DNA of 64,000 nt from Comamonas sp. 26 (GCF_002754475.1 NZ_PEFL01000002.1:558001-622000), one strand, 5' to 3'. Shown: positions 40,056-49,690, numbered from the stretch's first letter. Notes: generated by a model from the letters alone, not told the origin. Translations and numbers: made by a program.

Positions 40056-40652
40056 TCATTTTTTGATAGCACGCACCGCACGCCAGGCAAGCAAAGTACT
40101 GAGAATGGCTGCATAAACAGCCACCTCGGCAAAGTTGTTCTTGCCAGCGCGCATCCAGAAGAAATGCAGCAGTGCCAGCGGCACCGTGGCGTAGACCGCA
40201 CGGTGCAGCCACTGCCAGCGCTTACCGCCCAGCGCCTTGAGCATGAACTTGGGCGAGGTTGCGGCCAGCACCAGCAGCACCAGCCAGGTGGTGAAGCCCA
40301 CCAAAATAAACGGGCGTTTGGGAATATCGGCCACGATATCGCCCCAATCCAGCCCCATGTCAAACCATGCGTAGCAAAGCAGGTGCAGGCAGGCGTAGAA
40401 GAACACGTACAGACCCAGCATGCGCCGATAACGCACCAGCAGATTCCAGCCTGTGAGCTGACGCAGCGGCGTCACCGCCAGCACGATGCAGAGAAAACGC
40501 AAAGTCCAGTCACCAGTCTGGCGCAGCAAAGCCTCCGCAGGGTTGGCCCCCAGCCCATCGGTAAATGCCGCATAGAAAAGCCATGCGAAGGGCAGCAGGC
40601 ACAGCGTAAAGACCAGCGGCTTGGCCCAGGGCTTGAGCAACCAAGCCTGCAT
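40056..40652 (-). CDS. msrQ: Heme-binding membrane subunit MsrQ
   Basis: A 198-aa membrane protein of the ferric-reductase-like family with about six membrane segments. Conserved heme-ligand histidines lie in FYACLHLLCY and QWLHRAVYATVPLALLHF. It passes electrons from the quinone pool to the periplasmic MsrP. The start overlaps the msrP stop (TGATG), so the two are coupled. Confidence 0.94.
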   Translation of the reverse strand: MQAWLLKPWAKPLVFTLCLLPFAWLFYAAFTDGLGANPAEALLRQTGDWTLRFLCIVLAVTPLRQLTGWNLLVRYRRMLGLYVFFYACLHLLCYAWFDMGLDWGDIVADIPKRPFILVGFTTWLVLLVLAATSPKFMLKALGGKRWQWLHRAVYATVPLALLHFFWMRAGKNNFAEVAVYAAILSTLLAWRAVRAIKK

Positions 40653-41647
40653 CAGTAGAACTTCTTCAAGTCCATGCCTGCGTACAGCTGCGCGACCTGA
40701 TCGCCGTAGCCGTTGAACATCAGCGTTTTGCGCTTTTTGGCGAACAAGCCGCCTTCGCCAATACGGCGCTCGGTGGCCTGGCTCCAGCGGGGGTGATCCA
40801 CCTCGGGGTTCACGTTGGAGTAAAAGCCATACTCATTGCGCGCGGCCTTGTTCCAGGCGGTGCCGGGCTCTTTGTCCGTCAGGCGAATCGCCACCAGTGA
40901 CTTGGCGCTTTTAAAGCCGTATTTCCAAGGCACAACCAGCCGCACCGGCGCGCCGTTCTGGTTGGGCAGTACCTCGCCATACATGCCAAAGGCCAGCAGC
41001 GTCAACGGATGCATGGCTTCATCCAGTCTCAACCCTTCGGTATAGGGCCAGTCCAGCACACCACTTCTAAGGCCTGGCATCTGCGCCTTGTCGGCCAGGG
41101 TGACAAATTCCACATACTTGGCGCTGGAAAGTGGCTGCACCTTTTTGAGCAATTCAGACAGCGAGTAGCCCACCCACGGGATGACCATGGACCAGCCCTC
41201 TACGCAGCGCAGACGATAAATGCGCTCTTCCTGCGCGCTTAGCTTGAGCAGGCTGTCGATATCCAGCGTCTGCGGCTTTTGCACCAGACCTTCGATACGT
41301 ACCGTCCACGGCCGGGTCTTCAGCGTGCTGGCATTGCGGGCCGGTTCGCCTTTATCCAGTCCGAACTCGTAGTAGTTGTTGTAGCTCGTGGCGTCTTTGT
41401 AGGCCGTGGCGGCTTCCACCGTCATTGCACCTGAGACTTTGCTGGGCTGGCCTTTCAGAGCGGGAAGGTGAGCGCGCTCAGCCTCCGCTGCCAATGCATC
41501 GCGCCCGGCCCAACTGGCAAGTGCAGCGCCTGCGGCCCCCGTGGCCAATGTCTGCATAAAGGCTCGTCGCTGCAGATATTGCGTCTGCGAGGTGATTTCG
41601 CTGTTCAGCGAATGGACAAAGCCTTGGTTGTTATTGCGTATCAGCAT
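40652..41647 (-). CDS. msrP: Periplasmic methionine sulfoxide reductase MsrP
   Basis: A 331-aa molybdopterin enzyme that repairs oxidised methionine in periplasmic proteins. The TAT signal is [14 protein letters not shown] (Arg pair at residues 27-28). The Mo-ligand Cys is in [13 protein letters not shown]. Other sulfite-oxidase-like motifs are [15 protein letters not shown] and the C-terminal [18 protein letters not shown] lies 11 bases before the ATG at 41647. It is followed by msrQ with a one-base overlap. Confidence 0.96.
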   Translation of the reverse strand: MLIRNNNQGFVHSLNSEITSQTQYLQRRAFMQTLATGAAGAALASWAGRDALAAEAERAHLPALKGQPSKVSGAMTVEAATAYKDATSYNNYYEFGLDKGEPARNASTLKTRPWTVRIEGLVQKPQTLDIDSLLKLSAQEERIYRLRCVEGWSMVIPWVGYSLSELLKKVQPLSSAKYVEFVTLADKAQMPGLRSGVLDWPYTEGLRLDEAMHPLTLLAFGMYGEVLPNQNGAPVRLVVPWKYGFKSAKSLVAIRLTDKEPGTAWNKAARNEYGFYSNVNPEVDHPRWSQATERRIGEGGLFAKKRKTLMFNGYGDQVAQLYAGMDLKKFY

Positions 41648-41729
41648 GTTGTGCTCCAGGTACTCACAACAGAGTACCAATGACTTCAGAGCAGCGCCAG
41701 TCAGCAAAGTTCCACGCCTGCAGTTCTAT

Positions 41730-41821
41730 AAAAAAGGAGCTTCTCACGCCTGTTATCTATAGGCTTCAATACCAAAAGATATTGAAACCCATAAGATTCA
41801 AGCGCAAGAAGCTCCTTTTTT
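41730..41821 (-). terminator. Long hairpin after ccsA, containing dispersed-repeat sequence
   Basis: A perfect 15-bp stem (41730-41744, A6GGAGCTTCT, with 41807-41821, AGAAGCTCCT6) encloses a 62-nt loop with a smaller internal hairpin (GGCTTCAATA near 41762 with TATTGAAACC). On the minus strand it ends in Ts, 20 bases past the ccsA stop. It also resembles the dispersed repeat family (GAAGCTCCTTGCGC at 47893-47906). Confidence 0.7.
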
Positions 41822-41841
41822 GGGAGTGCTTGGTTTAAGAC

Positions 41842-43176
41842 TTACAGCTCGCCGTAGCTATGCAGACCGGACAGGAACATGTTCACACCCAGGAAAGCGA
41901 AGGTAGTGACAGCCAGACCGGCCAGCGCCCACCAGGAAGAGACTGTGCCGCGCAGGCCCTTCATCAGGCGCATGTGCAACCAGGCGGCGTAGTTGAGCCA
42001 GACAATCAGCGCCCAGGTTTCCTTGGGGTCCCAGCTCCAGTAGCCACCCCATGCTTCAGCTGCCCACAGGGCGCCCAGCACCGTGGCAATGGTGAAGAAG
42101 GCAAAGCCAACCGCAATGGCCTTGTACATCACGTCGTCCAGAATTTCGAACGAAGGCAGACGCGCGGCAATGCGCTTGCGGGCCAGCAAGATACCAGCCA
42201 CGATCAGCGCGGAGATACCGAAGTACACCATCCAGTAGCTGCCGCCGTTTTCGGTCGCACCCTTGCGAAAGACGATGGGCTCGAAACACAGCACCACGCC
42301 CAGCAGCCACAGCGGGGCCAGCTTGTACCACTTGGTCTCTGTCGCCTGCTGCTTGATGAGGTAGGCAAACGCCACCATGGCCGACAGCGCAAACGTGCCG
42401 TAACCAATGAAGTTGGCAGGCACGTGCAGCTTCATCCACCAGCTTTTGAGGGCAGGCACCAGAGGCTGAATCTCATGTGCCTGACGCACCAGCGTGTACC
42501 AGAGCAAGAAACCGACGGCAGCGCTGACGACCAGCATTACAAAGCCGCCCAGAGCGCGGGTATCGTAATGATGCTCGTAGTACAGGTAGAACAGCGCCGT
42601 CATCCAGCAGAACATCACGAACACTTCGTAGAGGTTGCTGACGGGGATGTGACCAATGTCCACACCCAGCAGATAGCTCTCGTACCAGCGCACCATGGTG
42701 CCGACCAGCGCAAGAACCACCGCCAGCCATGCCAGGCGTGAACCCAGCAGCGACATGACGGATTGCTCGCTCTTGGCAAACACGCCCACCCAGTAAAAGA
42801 TGGTGCTGATAAAGAACACCATGCTCATCCACAGAATGGCGGACTGGCTGGAAAGGAAGTATTTCAGGCCAAAGACCGTTTCAGATCGCGCCAGCTCGCC
42901 GCCTTCGGCCCCTTGATACAGGCCAACTGCCATGAGCGAGAAGCCCGCCACGGTCAGCATCAGCACGGCCAGCGGTCGCCAGAACCAGCCCAGCCAGATC
43001 ATGGCGGGTATGGCGGCAAGCAAGATGCCTTTCTCATACACATCCATATAGGCGGCATAACGCTGCAGCGCATAGCCCAGCCCCACGACCACCACGACCG
43101 CAAACAACCAGTCAAACCAGTTGCGGCGGGCGAGGTAGCCTTCGTTCAGTGTCAGTGTCGTGGTTGCGGTGTTCAT
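41842..43176 (-). CDS. ccsA: Cytochrome c biogenesis protein CcsA (ResC)
   Basis: A 444-aa system II heme-handling protein with about eight membrane segments. The WWD heme-binding motif is visible as WGGYWSWDPKETWALI, and conserved histidines lie in LHVPANFIGYG and NYAAWLHMRL. With ResB it exports heme and attaches it to apocytochromes c in the periplasm. It overlaps resB by 4 bases. Names differ between groups (CcsA, ResC, sometimes CcsB). Confidence 0.95.
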   Translation of the reverse strand: MNTATTTLTLNEGYLARRNWFDWLFAVVVVVGLGYALQRYAAYMDVYEKGILLAAIPAMIWLGWFWRPLAVLMLTVAGFSLMAVGLYQGAEGGELARSETVFGLKYFLSSQSAILWMSMVFFISTIFYWVGVFAKSEQSVMSLLGSRLAWLAVVLALVGTMVRWYESYLLGVDIGHIPVSNLYEVFVMFCWMTALFYLYYEHHYDTRALGGFVMLVVSAAVGFLLWYTLVRQAHEIQPLVPALKSWWMKLHVPANFIGYGTFALSAMVAFAYLIKQQATETKWYKLAPLWLLGVVLCFEPIVFRKGATENGGSYWMVYFGISALIVAGILLARKRIAARLPSFEILDDVMYKAIAVGFAFFTIATVLGALWAAEAWGGYWSWDPKETWALIVWLNYAAWLHMRLMKGLRGTVSSWWALAGLAVTTFAFLGVNMFLSGLHSYGEL

Positions 43177-45356
43177 ACAGAACCTCCGGGAGTCTTCTTT
43201 TGTACGGGTGTGGCCCCGATCAACTTATCGGCCAGCATGGTGAATTCGCGGTCGCCATCCATGGTCTTGCGATTGGTGGACAAGGCCATATTGGCACGAC
43301 TTGCGCCATTCGATGGGGTCAGCCAGATCCAGATACGGCGGTCACGCACATACAGCATGGCAAATACGCCAATGATCAGGAACAGGCAGCCCAGGTAAAC
43401 AATATTCTTGCCAGGGGCACGTGCCACCTGGAATACGCTGGCCTGCACCTGCGTGAAGTCCTTCATCATGAAGATCACGGGCGCAGGGTAGAACTGGGCA
43501 TCGCTGAGCGAGAAGACAGACTGGGTCATGAAGGCCTGCGTCTTCTCATCATTCTCAAAGGGCTTGTGCCCGGCCTGCTGACGCACCTGCTGGGCCAGCT
43601 CGAAAAGCACGCCATTCAGAATGCGCACCAGCACCTCGCCGGCGCGCTCGCGCTCAGCTTCGGGGACATTGCTGTCCATGAAGTTGGAAATGGCTTGCAG
43701 GCCACCCAGAGGCTTGCCCTCGGGGCCCTTGATCTTGCTGTCCTGTCCGGCAAACAGCTCCAGCGCCTTGAGAGCGGACTGGGTCAGCGGCTCGGCCAGT
43801 TCAGGTCGGGACACATCCACGGCCTTTTGCACATAGGCGCGTGCGGCCTTTTCAGCCAGCACCTTGTTCTGCATGGCCTGACGCAGGTTCAGGAAGGTGT
43901 CCATCGTGCCTTCGGGGTCAGCAGGCACACGCAGATAGCGCAGCTCTTCTGCGGGGTTTTCGCGCACGCCCAGCAGGAAGACGGGCTGACCTTCGCCCGT
44001 ATCCACCGGCAGCATGTAGTTCTGGAACTCACGCGCCTGACCCGAGGCATCGCGCAGCTTGTAGCCCACGCTGGGGCCAATATTGCGCAAGTCTTTCTTA
44101 TCCGTAGTCTTATGGGCAGCGCCCAGACGGTCATCAATGGCCTGCTTCAGGTCAACCTTGCGCACATCAGTGCCCGCCGCTCCGCCCTTGTTCTGCCCGC
44201 CAAAATTTTCGACGTTGATGGTGCGCAGCGCTGTGTATTCCAGCGTGACCTTGTCTTGCGAGCCATCGGCCAGCTTGCGCACGAATTCGGTGGAATTGCC
44301 GATAACGCCTTCCACATCAAAGGGCTGCGAAATGCCGTCCATAGGCACGGCATGCAGCTTGACGGTGGAGCCACCGTCATCAAAGCTGCTTTGGTAGATC
44401 TCAATGCCTTTGTAGCTGGCCGGATGATTCACCTCGATACGCTTTTCCAGCTTTTCGCCGGTTTCGCGGTCATGAATCACGACTTCGCTGGCAAACAGCT
44501 TGGGCATGCCAGTGGAGTAGTACTCCACGATGAATTTCTTGAGCTCTACAGAAAATGGCAGCTCTTGCAGCAAGATGCCGTCTGATTGATTCAAGATAGC
44601 AGTACCCGACTGCGTTCCTTCAGACACCATGAGGTTGCCGCGGAACGTCGGGTTCTTGAGGGAGAGGCGGTGCTCAGGCGCCACATCCGAAATCATGCCG
44701 CCGCCGGTATATGGCGTCTTGCCACCCAGCAGCATCTGGGCGCGCACCACCAAGTCACCGTCGAACAGACCGCCAATACAGATCAGCACGATGGCGGAGT
44801 GGGCAGCGATATAACCCAGCTTGTTGGCAGAACCCGCTTTGGCAGCCAGCATCCAGCCTGTGCCGGGGCCTGCTGCCGTATCGCGCTGCTGCATCTTGAC
44901 CTTCCAGCCACCCTTTACCAGTTGCTGGCCAATGCGCTTGGCCGCTTCTTCGGTGCTGCCGGGCACATCAGCCTCGGCACGGTGACCAAAAGCCTTCAGG
45001 CTTTGCTCGCGAATGTTTTCCTTGTAATTGCGGATATCAGCCAAATACTTGGGAGCATGGCGACTCACGCACAGCGAGGTGCTGATCACCAGAAACGCCA
45101 GAATCAGCAAGAACCACCAGGCGCTGTAAACCGCATTGAGCTTGAGCGCCAGAAACAATTGCGCCCAGAAGGGGCCAAACTGGTTGACATAGTTGACCAA
45201 TGGCTCGTGTTGCTTGAGCACCGTACCAATGACCGATGCAATGCAGATCACCGTCAGCAGTGAAATCGCAAAACGCATGGAGCCCAGCAACTCCGTGGCC
45301 GCGCGCACGGCCGGTGAGCGGGAGGAGTCACGATCGGAAAGTGGAAGGTCTGACAT
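43173..45356 (-). CDS. resB: Cytochrome c biogenesis protein ResB
   Basis: A 727-aa ResB-family protein with four membrane segments, three near the N-terminus and one near the C-terminus (KNIVYLGCLFLIIGVFAMLY), and a large periplasmic domain between. It binds heme with CcsA in system II cytochrome c maturation and keeps the apocytochrome thiols reduced. It starts 25 bases after a terminator hairpin that separates it from the cytochrome c4 gene. Confidence 0.94.
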   Translation of the reverse strand: MSDLPLSDRDSSRSPAVRAATELLGSMRFAISLLTVICIASVIGTVLKQHEPLVNYVNQFGPFWAQLFLALKLNAVYSAWWFLLILAFLVISTSLCVSRHAPKYLADIRNYKENIREQSLKAFGHRAEADVPGSTEEAAKRIGQQLVKGGWKVKMQQRDTAAGPGTGWMLAAKAGSANKLGYIAAHSAIVLICIGGLFDGDLVVRAQMLLGGKTPYTGGGMISDVAPEHRLSLKNPTFRGNLMVSEGTQSGTAILNQSDGILLQELPFSVELKKFIVEYYSTGMPKLFASEVVIHDRETGEKLEKRIEVNHPASYKGIEIYQSSFDDGGSTVKLHAVPMDGISQPFDVEGVIGNSTEFVRKLADGSQDKVTLEYTALRTINVENFGGQNKGGAAGTDVRKVDLKQAIDDRLGAAHKTTDKKDLRNIGPSVGYKLRDASGQAREFQNYMLPVDTGEGQPVFLLGVRENPAEELRYLRVPADPEGTMDTFLNLRQAMQNKVLAEKAARAYVQKAVDVSRPELAEPLTQSALKALELFAGQDSKIKGPEGKPLGGLQAISNFMDSNVPEAERERAGEVLVRILNGVLFELAQQVRQQAGHKPFENDEKTQAFMTQSVFSLSDAQFYPAPVIFMMKDFTQVQASVFQVARAPGKNIVYLGCLFLIIGVFAMLYVRDRRIWIWLTPSNGASRANMALSTNRKTMDGDREFTMLADKLIGATPVQKKTPGGSV

Positions 45357-45380
45357 GAACGAGTTGAAGTATCCGGACGC

Positions 45381-45422
45381 AAAAAGGCGGGGCCACCTGC
45401 TGAATTAGCCGGTGGACCCGCC
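45381..45422 (-). terminator. Terminator between cytochrome c4 and resB
   Basis: GGCGGG-G-CCACC (45386-45397) pairs with GGTGG-A-CCCGCC (45411-45422), with one mismatch and a 13-nt loop. A run of five As (45381-45385) gives a T-tract on the minus strand. It is 66 bases past the cytochrome gene stop and only 25 bases before resB. Confidence 0.65.
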
Positions 45423-45487
45423 TGACTTGGGGGATGAAAAATGCCTGAAAGTTCCCGGAGTCACCCCAGAATCTGGTGAAAGGATTT

Positions 45488-46111
45488 TTAACGCAAGCCA
45501 GCTATATAGTCTGCCACGGCCTTGATTTCGCGATCATTAAGCTTTGCAGCAACCTGAACCATGGGAATGCTATTGGTGCGCTGGCCTTCGCGAAAAGCAA
45601 TCAGTGTTTTAACGGTGTAATCAGCATGCTGACCTGACAAACGCGGGTACTGGGCCGGAATGCCTGCACCGTTGGGACTGTGGCAGCCAGCGCAGGCCGC
45701 AACCTGGCGCTCCTGAATACCACCACGGTAAATGCGCTCACCCAGGGCAATCGAATCCTTGTCCTTGGAGAACCCATTCTTGGGGGCCTGTGTGTGCAGC
45801 CAGGCGGAGATATTCTTCATATCACCATCGCTCAGCGACGCGGCAAAGCCCTTCATTACCGGATCATTGCGCTTGCCGTCTTTAAACTCGCGCAGCTGTT
45901 TGACCAGATACTCTGGGTGTTGCCCTGCCAGCTTAGGCTGCAGGGGAATGGTTGAATTGCCATCAGCAGCATGGCAGGAGGCGCAAACCGCCCCATAACT
46001 GGCTTGCCCTTTGGCAGCATCTGCTTTAACAGGTGTTTCTCCCGCAGAAAATGCAGGAAAGGCAGGTGCTGCGAAAATAACAGCAGTCAGCAAAGAGGCA
46101 AGCAACTTCAT
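45488..46111 (-). CDS. Cytochrome c4 (diheme)
   Basis: A 207-aa periplasmic diheme cytochrome with a signal peptide (cleavage near AFSAG). The heme motifs are CASCH in GAVCASCHAADGNS and CAGCH in VAACAGCHSPNGAG, with Met ligands probably in FAASLSDGDM and SIPMVQVAAK. It carries electrons to terminal oxidases. It is upstream of the resB-ccsA genes that would mature it, and divergent from engB. Confidence 0.93.
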   Translation of the reverse strand: MKLLASLLTAVIFAAPAFPAFSAGETPVKADAAKGQASYGAVCASCHAADGNSTIPLQPKLAGQHPEYLVKQLREFKDGKRNDPVMKGFAASLSDGDMKNISAWLHTQAPKNGFSKDKDSIALGERIYRGGIQERQVAACAGCHSPNGAGIPAQYPRLSGQHADYTVKTLIAFREGQRTNSIPMVQVAAKLNDREIKAVADYIAGLR

Positions 46112-46132
46112 ATCGAGGGGCTGGGTCTATTG

Positions 46133-46163
46133 TTGAGAGTGCGAATCCTCGAAATTCTACAAT
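46133..46163 (+). promoter_or_regulatory. Putative sigma-70 promoter of engB
   Basis: TTGAGA (46133-46138) and TACAAT (46158-46163) are separated by 19 bases. The -10 box overlaps an ATG at 46162, which supports using the ATG at 46189 as the engB start. Confidence 0.35.
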
Positions 46164-46188
46164 GGGCCTCCCTGAAATAGTTACCGTC

Positions 46189-46929
46189 ATGACCCATGCT
46201 TCCCCGGATACCACAGCCGGAAATACACATTCTTTGATCGACAGCAAGCTTGCGATGGGCTGGATGCACACTGCGCGCTTCTTTACCACCGCAGCCCAGC
46301 TCAACCAGCTGCCTCCGATCAATGTGCCCGAGATCGCCTTTGTGGGCCGATCCAACGCCGGCAAGTCCACCGCCATCAACACGCTGACTCAGCAAAAGCA
46401 ACTGGCCTTTGCCTCCAAGAAGCCCGGCCGCACCCAGCACATCAACCTGTTTTCCCTCGGTAAACAAGGTGTGACTGACGCGATACTGGCTGACTTGCCC
46501 GGCTACGGCTACGCCGCTGTGTCCCGCGAAGACAAGCAGCGCTGGCAGCGCGTGATGCTCAATTACTTGATGGAGCGCGAAAGCCTCACGGCCGTGGTGC
46601 TGCTGTGCGATCCACGCCTGGGCCTGACTGAGCTGGATGAAGCCCTGCTCGAAGCCATCCGGTCCCGCGTCGAAGCCGGCCTGAAGTTCCTGATCGTGCT
46701 GACCAAGGCCGACAAGCTGACCCGCGCCGAGCAGGCCAAGATTCTCTCCATCACCAAGCTCAATGCAGGCGGCGGTGAGGTGCGTTTGTTCTCTGCCCTC
46801 AAAAAGCAGGGTGTGGACGACGTGGCCCAGTTGCTGTGGCACTGGTGCCACCCCGAGGGATTGCCCCAGGCAGCTCCCGTCGCCGAAGCGACGCCTGCAA
46901 ACAACGCCCCTGCGCAAAATCAGCCCTAG
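46189..46929 (+). CDS. engB: Ribosome biogenesis GTPase EngB (YihA)
   Basis: A 246-aa GTPase for late assembly of the 50S subunit. GTP motifs are G1 FVGRSNAGKST, G2 in the KPGRTQHINLF switch, G3 ADLPGYGYAAV and G4 VLTKADKL. The C-terminal extension after VAQLLWHW is Pro/Ala-rich. I prefer the ATG at 46189 (MTHASPDTT). The ATG at 46162 overlaps a -10-like box. Confidence 0.95.
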   Translation: MTHASPDTTAGNTHSLIDSKLAMGWMHTARFFTTAAQLNQLPPINVPEIAFVGRSNAGKSTAINTLTQQKQLAFASKKPGRTQHINLFSLGKQGVTDAILADLPGYGYAAVSREDKQRWQRVMLNYLMERESLTAVVLLCDPRLGLTELDEALLEAIRSRVEAGLKFLIVLTKADKLTRAEQAKILSITKLNAGGGEVRLFSALKKQGVDDVAQLLWHWCHPEGLPQAAPVAEATPANNAPAQNQP

Positions 46930-46960
46930 GCGCTTATTTGGCAAGCGCCAGAAGCTACAA
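46929..46960. repeat. Dispersed palindromic repeat, copy D
   Basis: GGCGCTT (46929-46935) and AAGCGCC (46943-46949) form a perfect inverted repeat with a 7-nt spacer, followed by AGAAGCTACAAAC, which resembles AGCAGCTATCAAA of other copies. It begins at the last base of engB and ends 13 bases before the next start codon. Confidence 0.6.
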
Positions 46961-46973
46961 ACAGGAGAGCTTC

Positions 46974-47888
46974 ATGGTTACGACTTGCATGCACCCACTG
47001 GCGACAGGCATCACGCTTGAATGCCGCACCAGCGGCCAGCCCGGCCAGCCTCTTCTGCTGTTTCTGCACGGCTTTCCCGAAGGGGCTTTTATCTGGGATG
47101 AGCTGCTGGAGCACTTTGGTGCCAGCTACCGCTGCGTAGCGCCTAACCTGCGCGGCTATGGCCGCTCCAGCCAGCCCAGCGCCATCAGCGACTACCGCGC
47201 CAAGCATCTGGTTGATGACCTGGCCGCCTTGATCGCGCTGGAAAGTAACGAGAACCGCGCCGCCTGCGTGATTGCACATGACTGGGGCGGAGCCCTAGCC
47301 TGGGGCCTGGCCAACCGCTACCCCAAGCAGCTGCAGCGACTGTTAATTCTTAACTCCCCACATCCCGGTAGCTTTTTACGCGAACTGCAGACAAATCCTG
47401 CGCAGCAAACAGCCAGCCAGTACATGCACTTTCTGCGCAGACCAGATGCGCCCACTTTACTGGCTGAAAACCGCTGGCAGCGCATGCTGGGCTTTTTTCA
47501 GAACCCCGATGGCAGCCAGCCCGTCTGGCTGACCCCCGAGCTAAAGCAGCAATACCGAGAGCATTGGGACTTGGGCGTGCATGGTGCCTGCATGTTTTAC
47601 GCAGCCAGCCCGTTGGTGCCGCCCCAGCCCAACAGCAGCGCCGAGGACTTACAGGACATTCGCGGCCTGAGCCTGCCCGATGAAATGCTGCATATCCCCG
47701 TGCCGGTGCGCATTCTGTGGGGCGATAGCGATATCGCCCTGCAACCAGCCTTGCTCAATGGGCTGGAACAATGGGTGCCGCAGTTGACGGTGGAGCATTT
47801 AAAAGGCTGCAGCCACTGGGTAACGCATGAGCAACCCGAAGCCGTAAGGCGCGCACTGACGGAATTCTTAAAGCAAAACAGCTCCTGA
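46974..47888 (+). CDS. Alpha/beta hydrolase (epoxide hydrolase-like)
   Basis: A 304-aa alpha/beta fold hydrolase. HGFPEGAFIWDELLEHF carries the oxyanion HGFP motif, the nucleophile is the Asp in IAHDWGGALAWG, the acid is probably the Asp in LWGDSDIA and the base is the His in KGCSHWVTHEQPE. An Asp nucleophile points to epoxide hydrolase or haloalkane/haloacetate dehalogenase activity rather than an esterase. The substrate is unknown. The start has CAGGAGAG just upstream. It follows engB by 44 bases. Confidence 0.85.
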   Translation: MVTTCMHPLATGITLECRTSGQPGQPLLLFLHGFPEGAFIWDELLEHFGASYRCVAPNLRGYGRSSQPSAISDYRAKHLVDDLAALIALESNENRAACVIAHDWGGALAWGLANRYPKQLQRLLILNSPHPGSFLRELQTNPAQQTASQYMHFLRRPDAPTLLAENRWQRMLGFFQNPDGSQPVWLTPELKQQYREHWDLGVHGACMFYAASPLVPPQPNSSAEDLQDIRGLSLPDEMLHIPVPVRILWGDSDIALQPALLNGLEQWVPQLTVEHLKGCSHWVTHEQPEAVRRALTEFLKQNSS

Positions 47889-47889
47889 A

Positions 47890-47936
47890 ACAGAAGCTCC
47901 TTGCGCATATTCATCAATGGCTAGAGGCCATTTTGA
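47890..47936. repeat. Dispersed palindromic repeat, copy E
   Basis: Read in reverse, CAAAATGGCCTCTAGCC ... GCGCAAGGAGCTTC follows the family order (CCTCTAGC, spacer, GCGC, AGCT). The dyad is imperfect. It fills the 51-base gap between two convergent genes. Confidence 0.45.
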
Positions 47937-47939
47937 GCA

Positions 47940-48821
47940 TTATTCTTTGGTGTACAGCGATGCCTCGCCATCCGGGCGCGTCTTGAAACGTTTGTGCACC
48001 CAGTAGTACTGCGGAACCATGGTCATGATGGCTGCCTCCAGCTCACGGTTCATGCGGGCCGTATCGGCTACATGGTCGTCGGTAGGGAAGTTTTCCCAGG
48101 CGGGGGTCAGCTCAGCCACATAGCCTTCAGGCGTCATGCGGTTGTACAGCGCCACTACCTTGGCCTTGCCCAGCCGTGCAAAGCGCGAAAGCGAGGGAAT
48201 CGTGGCCGTGTTCTCCACTGCAAAGAACGGCACAAAGACCGAGTCGTTCTTGCCATAGTCCATATCGGGCAACAGATACAGAAGCCCACCCTTGCGCACG
48301 CAGGAGATGATAGGTTTGACGCCATCGGCGCGGTTGAGCATCTTCACATTACCGAAGCGCTGGCGACCGGCCATGAACCAGGCGTCCAGGTCCGGGTCGG
48401 GATTGGTTGCAAAAATGGAGGTGAACTCGCGCTCGGTATTGAGCGGCAATGCCAGCCCGCCGGCATCCATGCTGTAGAAATGCGGTGCAAAGACGATGGT
48501 GGGAGCATCGCCTTCTAGCTCATGCGTAGCGCCCACCAGCTTTACGCGGCTGCGCACCAGCTCTTCTGATCCAAACCAAAGCCAGCTTCTGTCGAGAAAC
48601 GTCTGGCAAAAGACTTCAAAGGACTCTTTCGCCCATGCTTTGCGCTGTGCCTCAGGAACATCGGGGAAGCACAGCTCCAAATTCCGCAGCGCAATACGGC
48701 GGCGCTGGCCTGCCACCAAAAACAGCACGCGGCCAATGAATTTGCCCAAACCGCGCAACATGGGCAGCGGCAGCTTGGCCAGCACATGCATGAAGCCAAT
48801 GGCGATCTTGCTGGCGCTCAT
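47940..48821 (-). CDS. Lipid A biosynthesis acyltransferase (LpxL/HtrB family), second of pair
   Basis: A 293-aa inner-membrane protein of the LpxL/LpxM family, which adds secondary acyl chains to lipid A. It has an N-terminal hydrophobic anchor and a catalytic HX4D-type motif in FAPHFYSMDAGG (His followed by Asp). Later conserved stretches are GGLLYLLPDMDYGKND and VPFFAVENTA. The C-terminus has the PQYYWVHKRFKTRP motif. It overlaps the upstream acyltransferase gene by 4 bases. Which position it acylates cannot be told. Confidence 0.85.
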   Translation of the reverse strand: MSASKIAIGFMHVLAKLPLPMLRGLGKFIGRVLFLVAGQRRRIALRNLELCFPDVPEAQRKAWAKESFEVFCQTFLDRSWLWFGSEELVRSRVKLVGATHELEGDAPTIVFAPHFYSMDAGGLALPLNTEREFTSIFATNPDPDLDAWFMAGRQRFGNVKMLNRADGVKPIISCVRKGGLLYLLPDMDYGKNDSVFVPFFAVENTATIPSLSRFARLGKAKVVALYNRMTPEGYVAELTPAWENFPTDDHVADTARMNRELEAAIMTMVPQYYWVHKRFKTRPDGEASLYTKE

Positions 48822-49690
48822 GCGTTTTCTCCAGACTTCACAACAGCTGCAGCTTCGCTGCGCTCCACACGCGGCTGCTTGTAGCGGCCGTAGCCCCACA
48901 AATACTGCTCAGGGCACTGGCGAATGGTTTTTTCCATGGCCAGATTGATTTGGAGCACGCAAGCATCTAGCGTGGTGGCATCCGTCATAGGCCACTCTTC
49001 AAAATACAGGGTGTAGCCCCGGCCCCAGCTCAACCGTTCGCAACGGGCAAGCACCACGGCCGCGCCGGTTTGCAGCACCAGCCTGGCCGCCAGCGTCATC
49101 GTGTAAGCATCTCGGCCAAAAAATGGTGCCCATGTGCCTTGTCCATCCGGCGGTACCTGGTCGGGCAGCAAGCCCACAGCCTCACCCTTGCGCAAGGCCT
49201 TGATCATTTGCCGCACACCAGACAGCGTGGTGGGCACGGCTTGCACACCCGGGCGATTGCGCGCGGTTTCCAAGATTTCAGCCAGCCAGCTCTGGCGCGC
49301 AGGGCGATAGAGCACGGTAATGTCGCCATACTGGGCCGACCAGCGCTGCGCTGCAGCCTGTACCGACATCTCGAAGCAGCCCAGATGGGGGGTCAAAAAA
49401 ACGAGGCCCTTGCCTTGTGCATAGGCCTTTTCGACACATTCCCCGTTGACGATGTTGCAAGGCGGCAACTCCTTCCCCAGCCAGATGCGCGGCATCTCAA
49501 ACACCATGCGCCCGGCATGGCCGACCGCAGAGCGCACCTGCCCAAAGCGGTAGCCCGCCTGCGCCGCATTGGTCGAAAAACGGCGTCTGTAGGTCGGCGA
49601 AAGAAGCAAAATCAACCAGCCCATGGCTGCACCTAGCATGTGCAATAGCCACAAAGGCAGCGCTGCAAAGAGTCGAAACAGGGAAGGCAT
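48818..49690 (-). CDS. Lipid A biosynthesis acyltransferase (LpxL/HtrB family), first of pair
   Basis: A 290-aa homologue of the neighbouring acyltransferase. It has an N-terminal hydrophobic segment, the motif LTPHLGCFEMSVQ (His and Glu of the HX4E active site), LLPDQVPPDGQGTWAPFFG and the C-terminal CPEQYLWGYGRYKQPR. It shares the 4-base coupling with the next gene. It is divergent from metK, with 126 bases between start codons. Confidence 0.88.
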   Translation of the reverse strand: MPSLFRLFAALPLWLLHMLGAAMGWLILLLSPTYRRRFSTNAAQAGYRFGQVRSAVGHAGRMVFEMPRIWLGKELPPCNIVNGECVEKAYAQGKGLVFLTPHLGCFEMSVQAAAQRWSAQYGDITVLYRPARQSWLAEILETARNRPGVQAVPTTLSGVRQMIKALRKGEAVGLLPDQVPPDGQGTWAPFFGRDAYTMTLAARLVLQTGAAVVLARCERLSWGRGYTLYFEEWPMTDATTLDACVLQINLAMEKTIRQCPEQYLWGYGRYKQPRVERSEAAAVVKSGENA

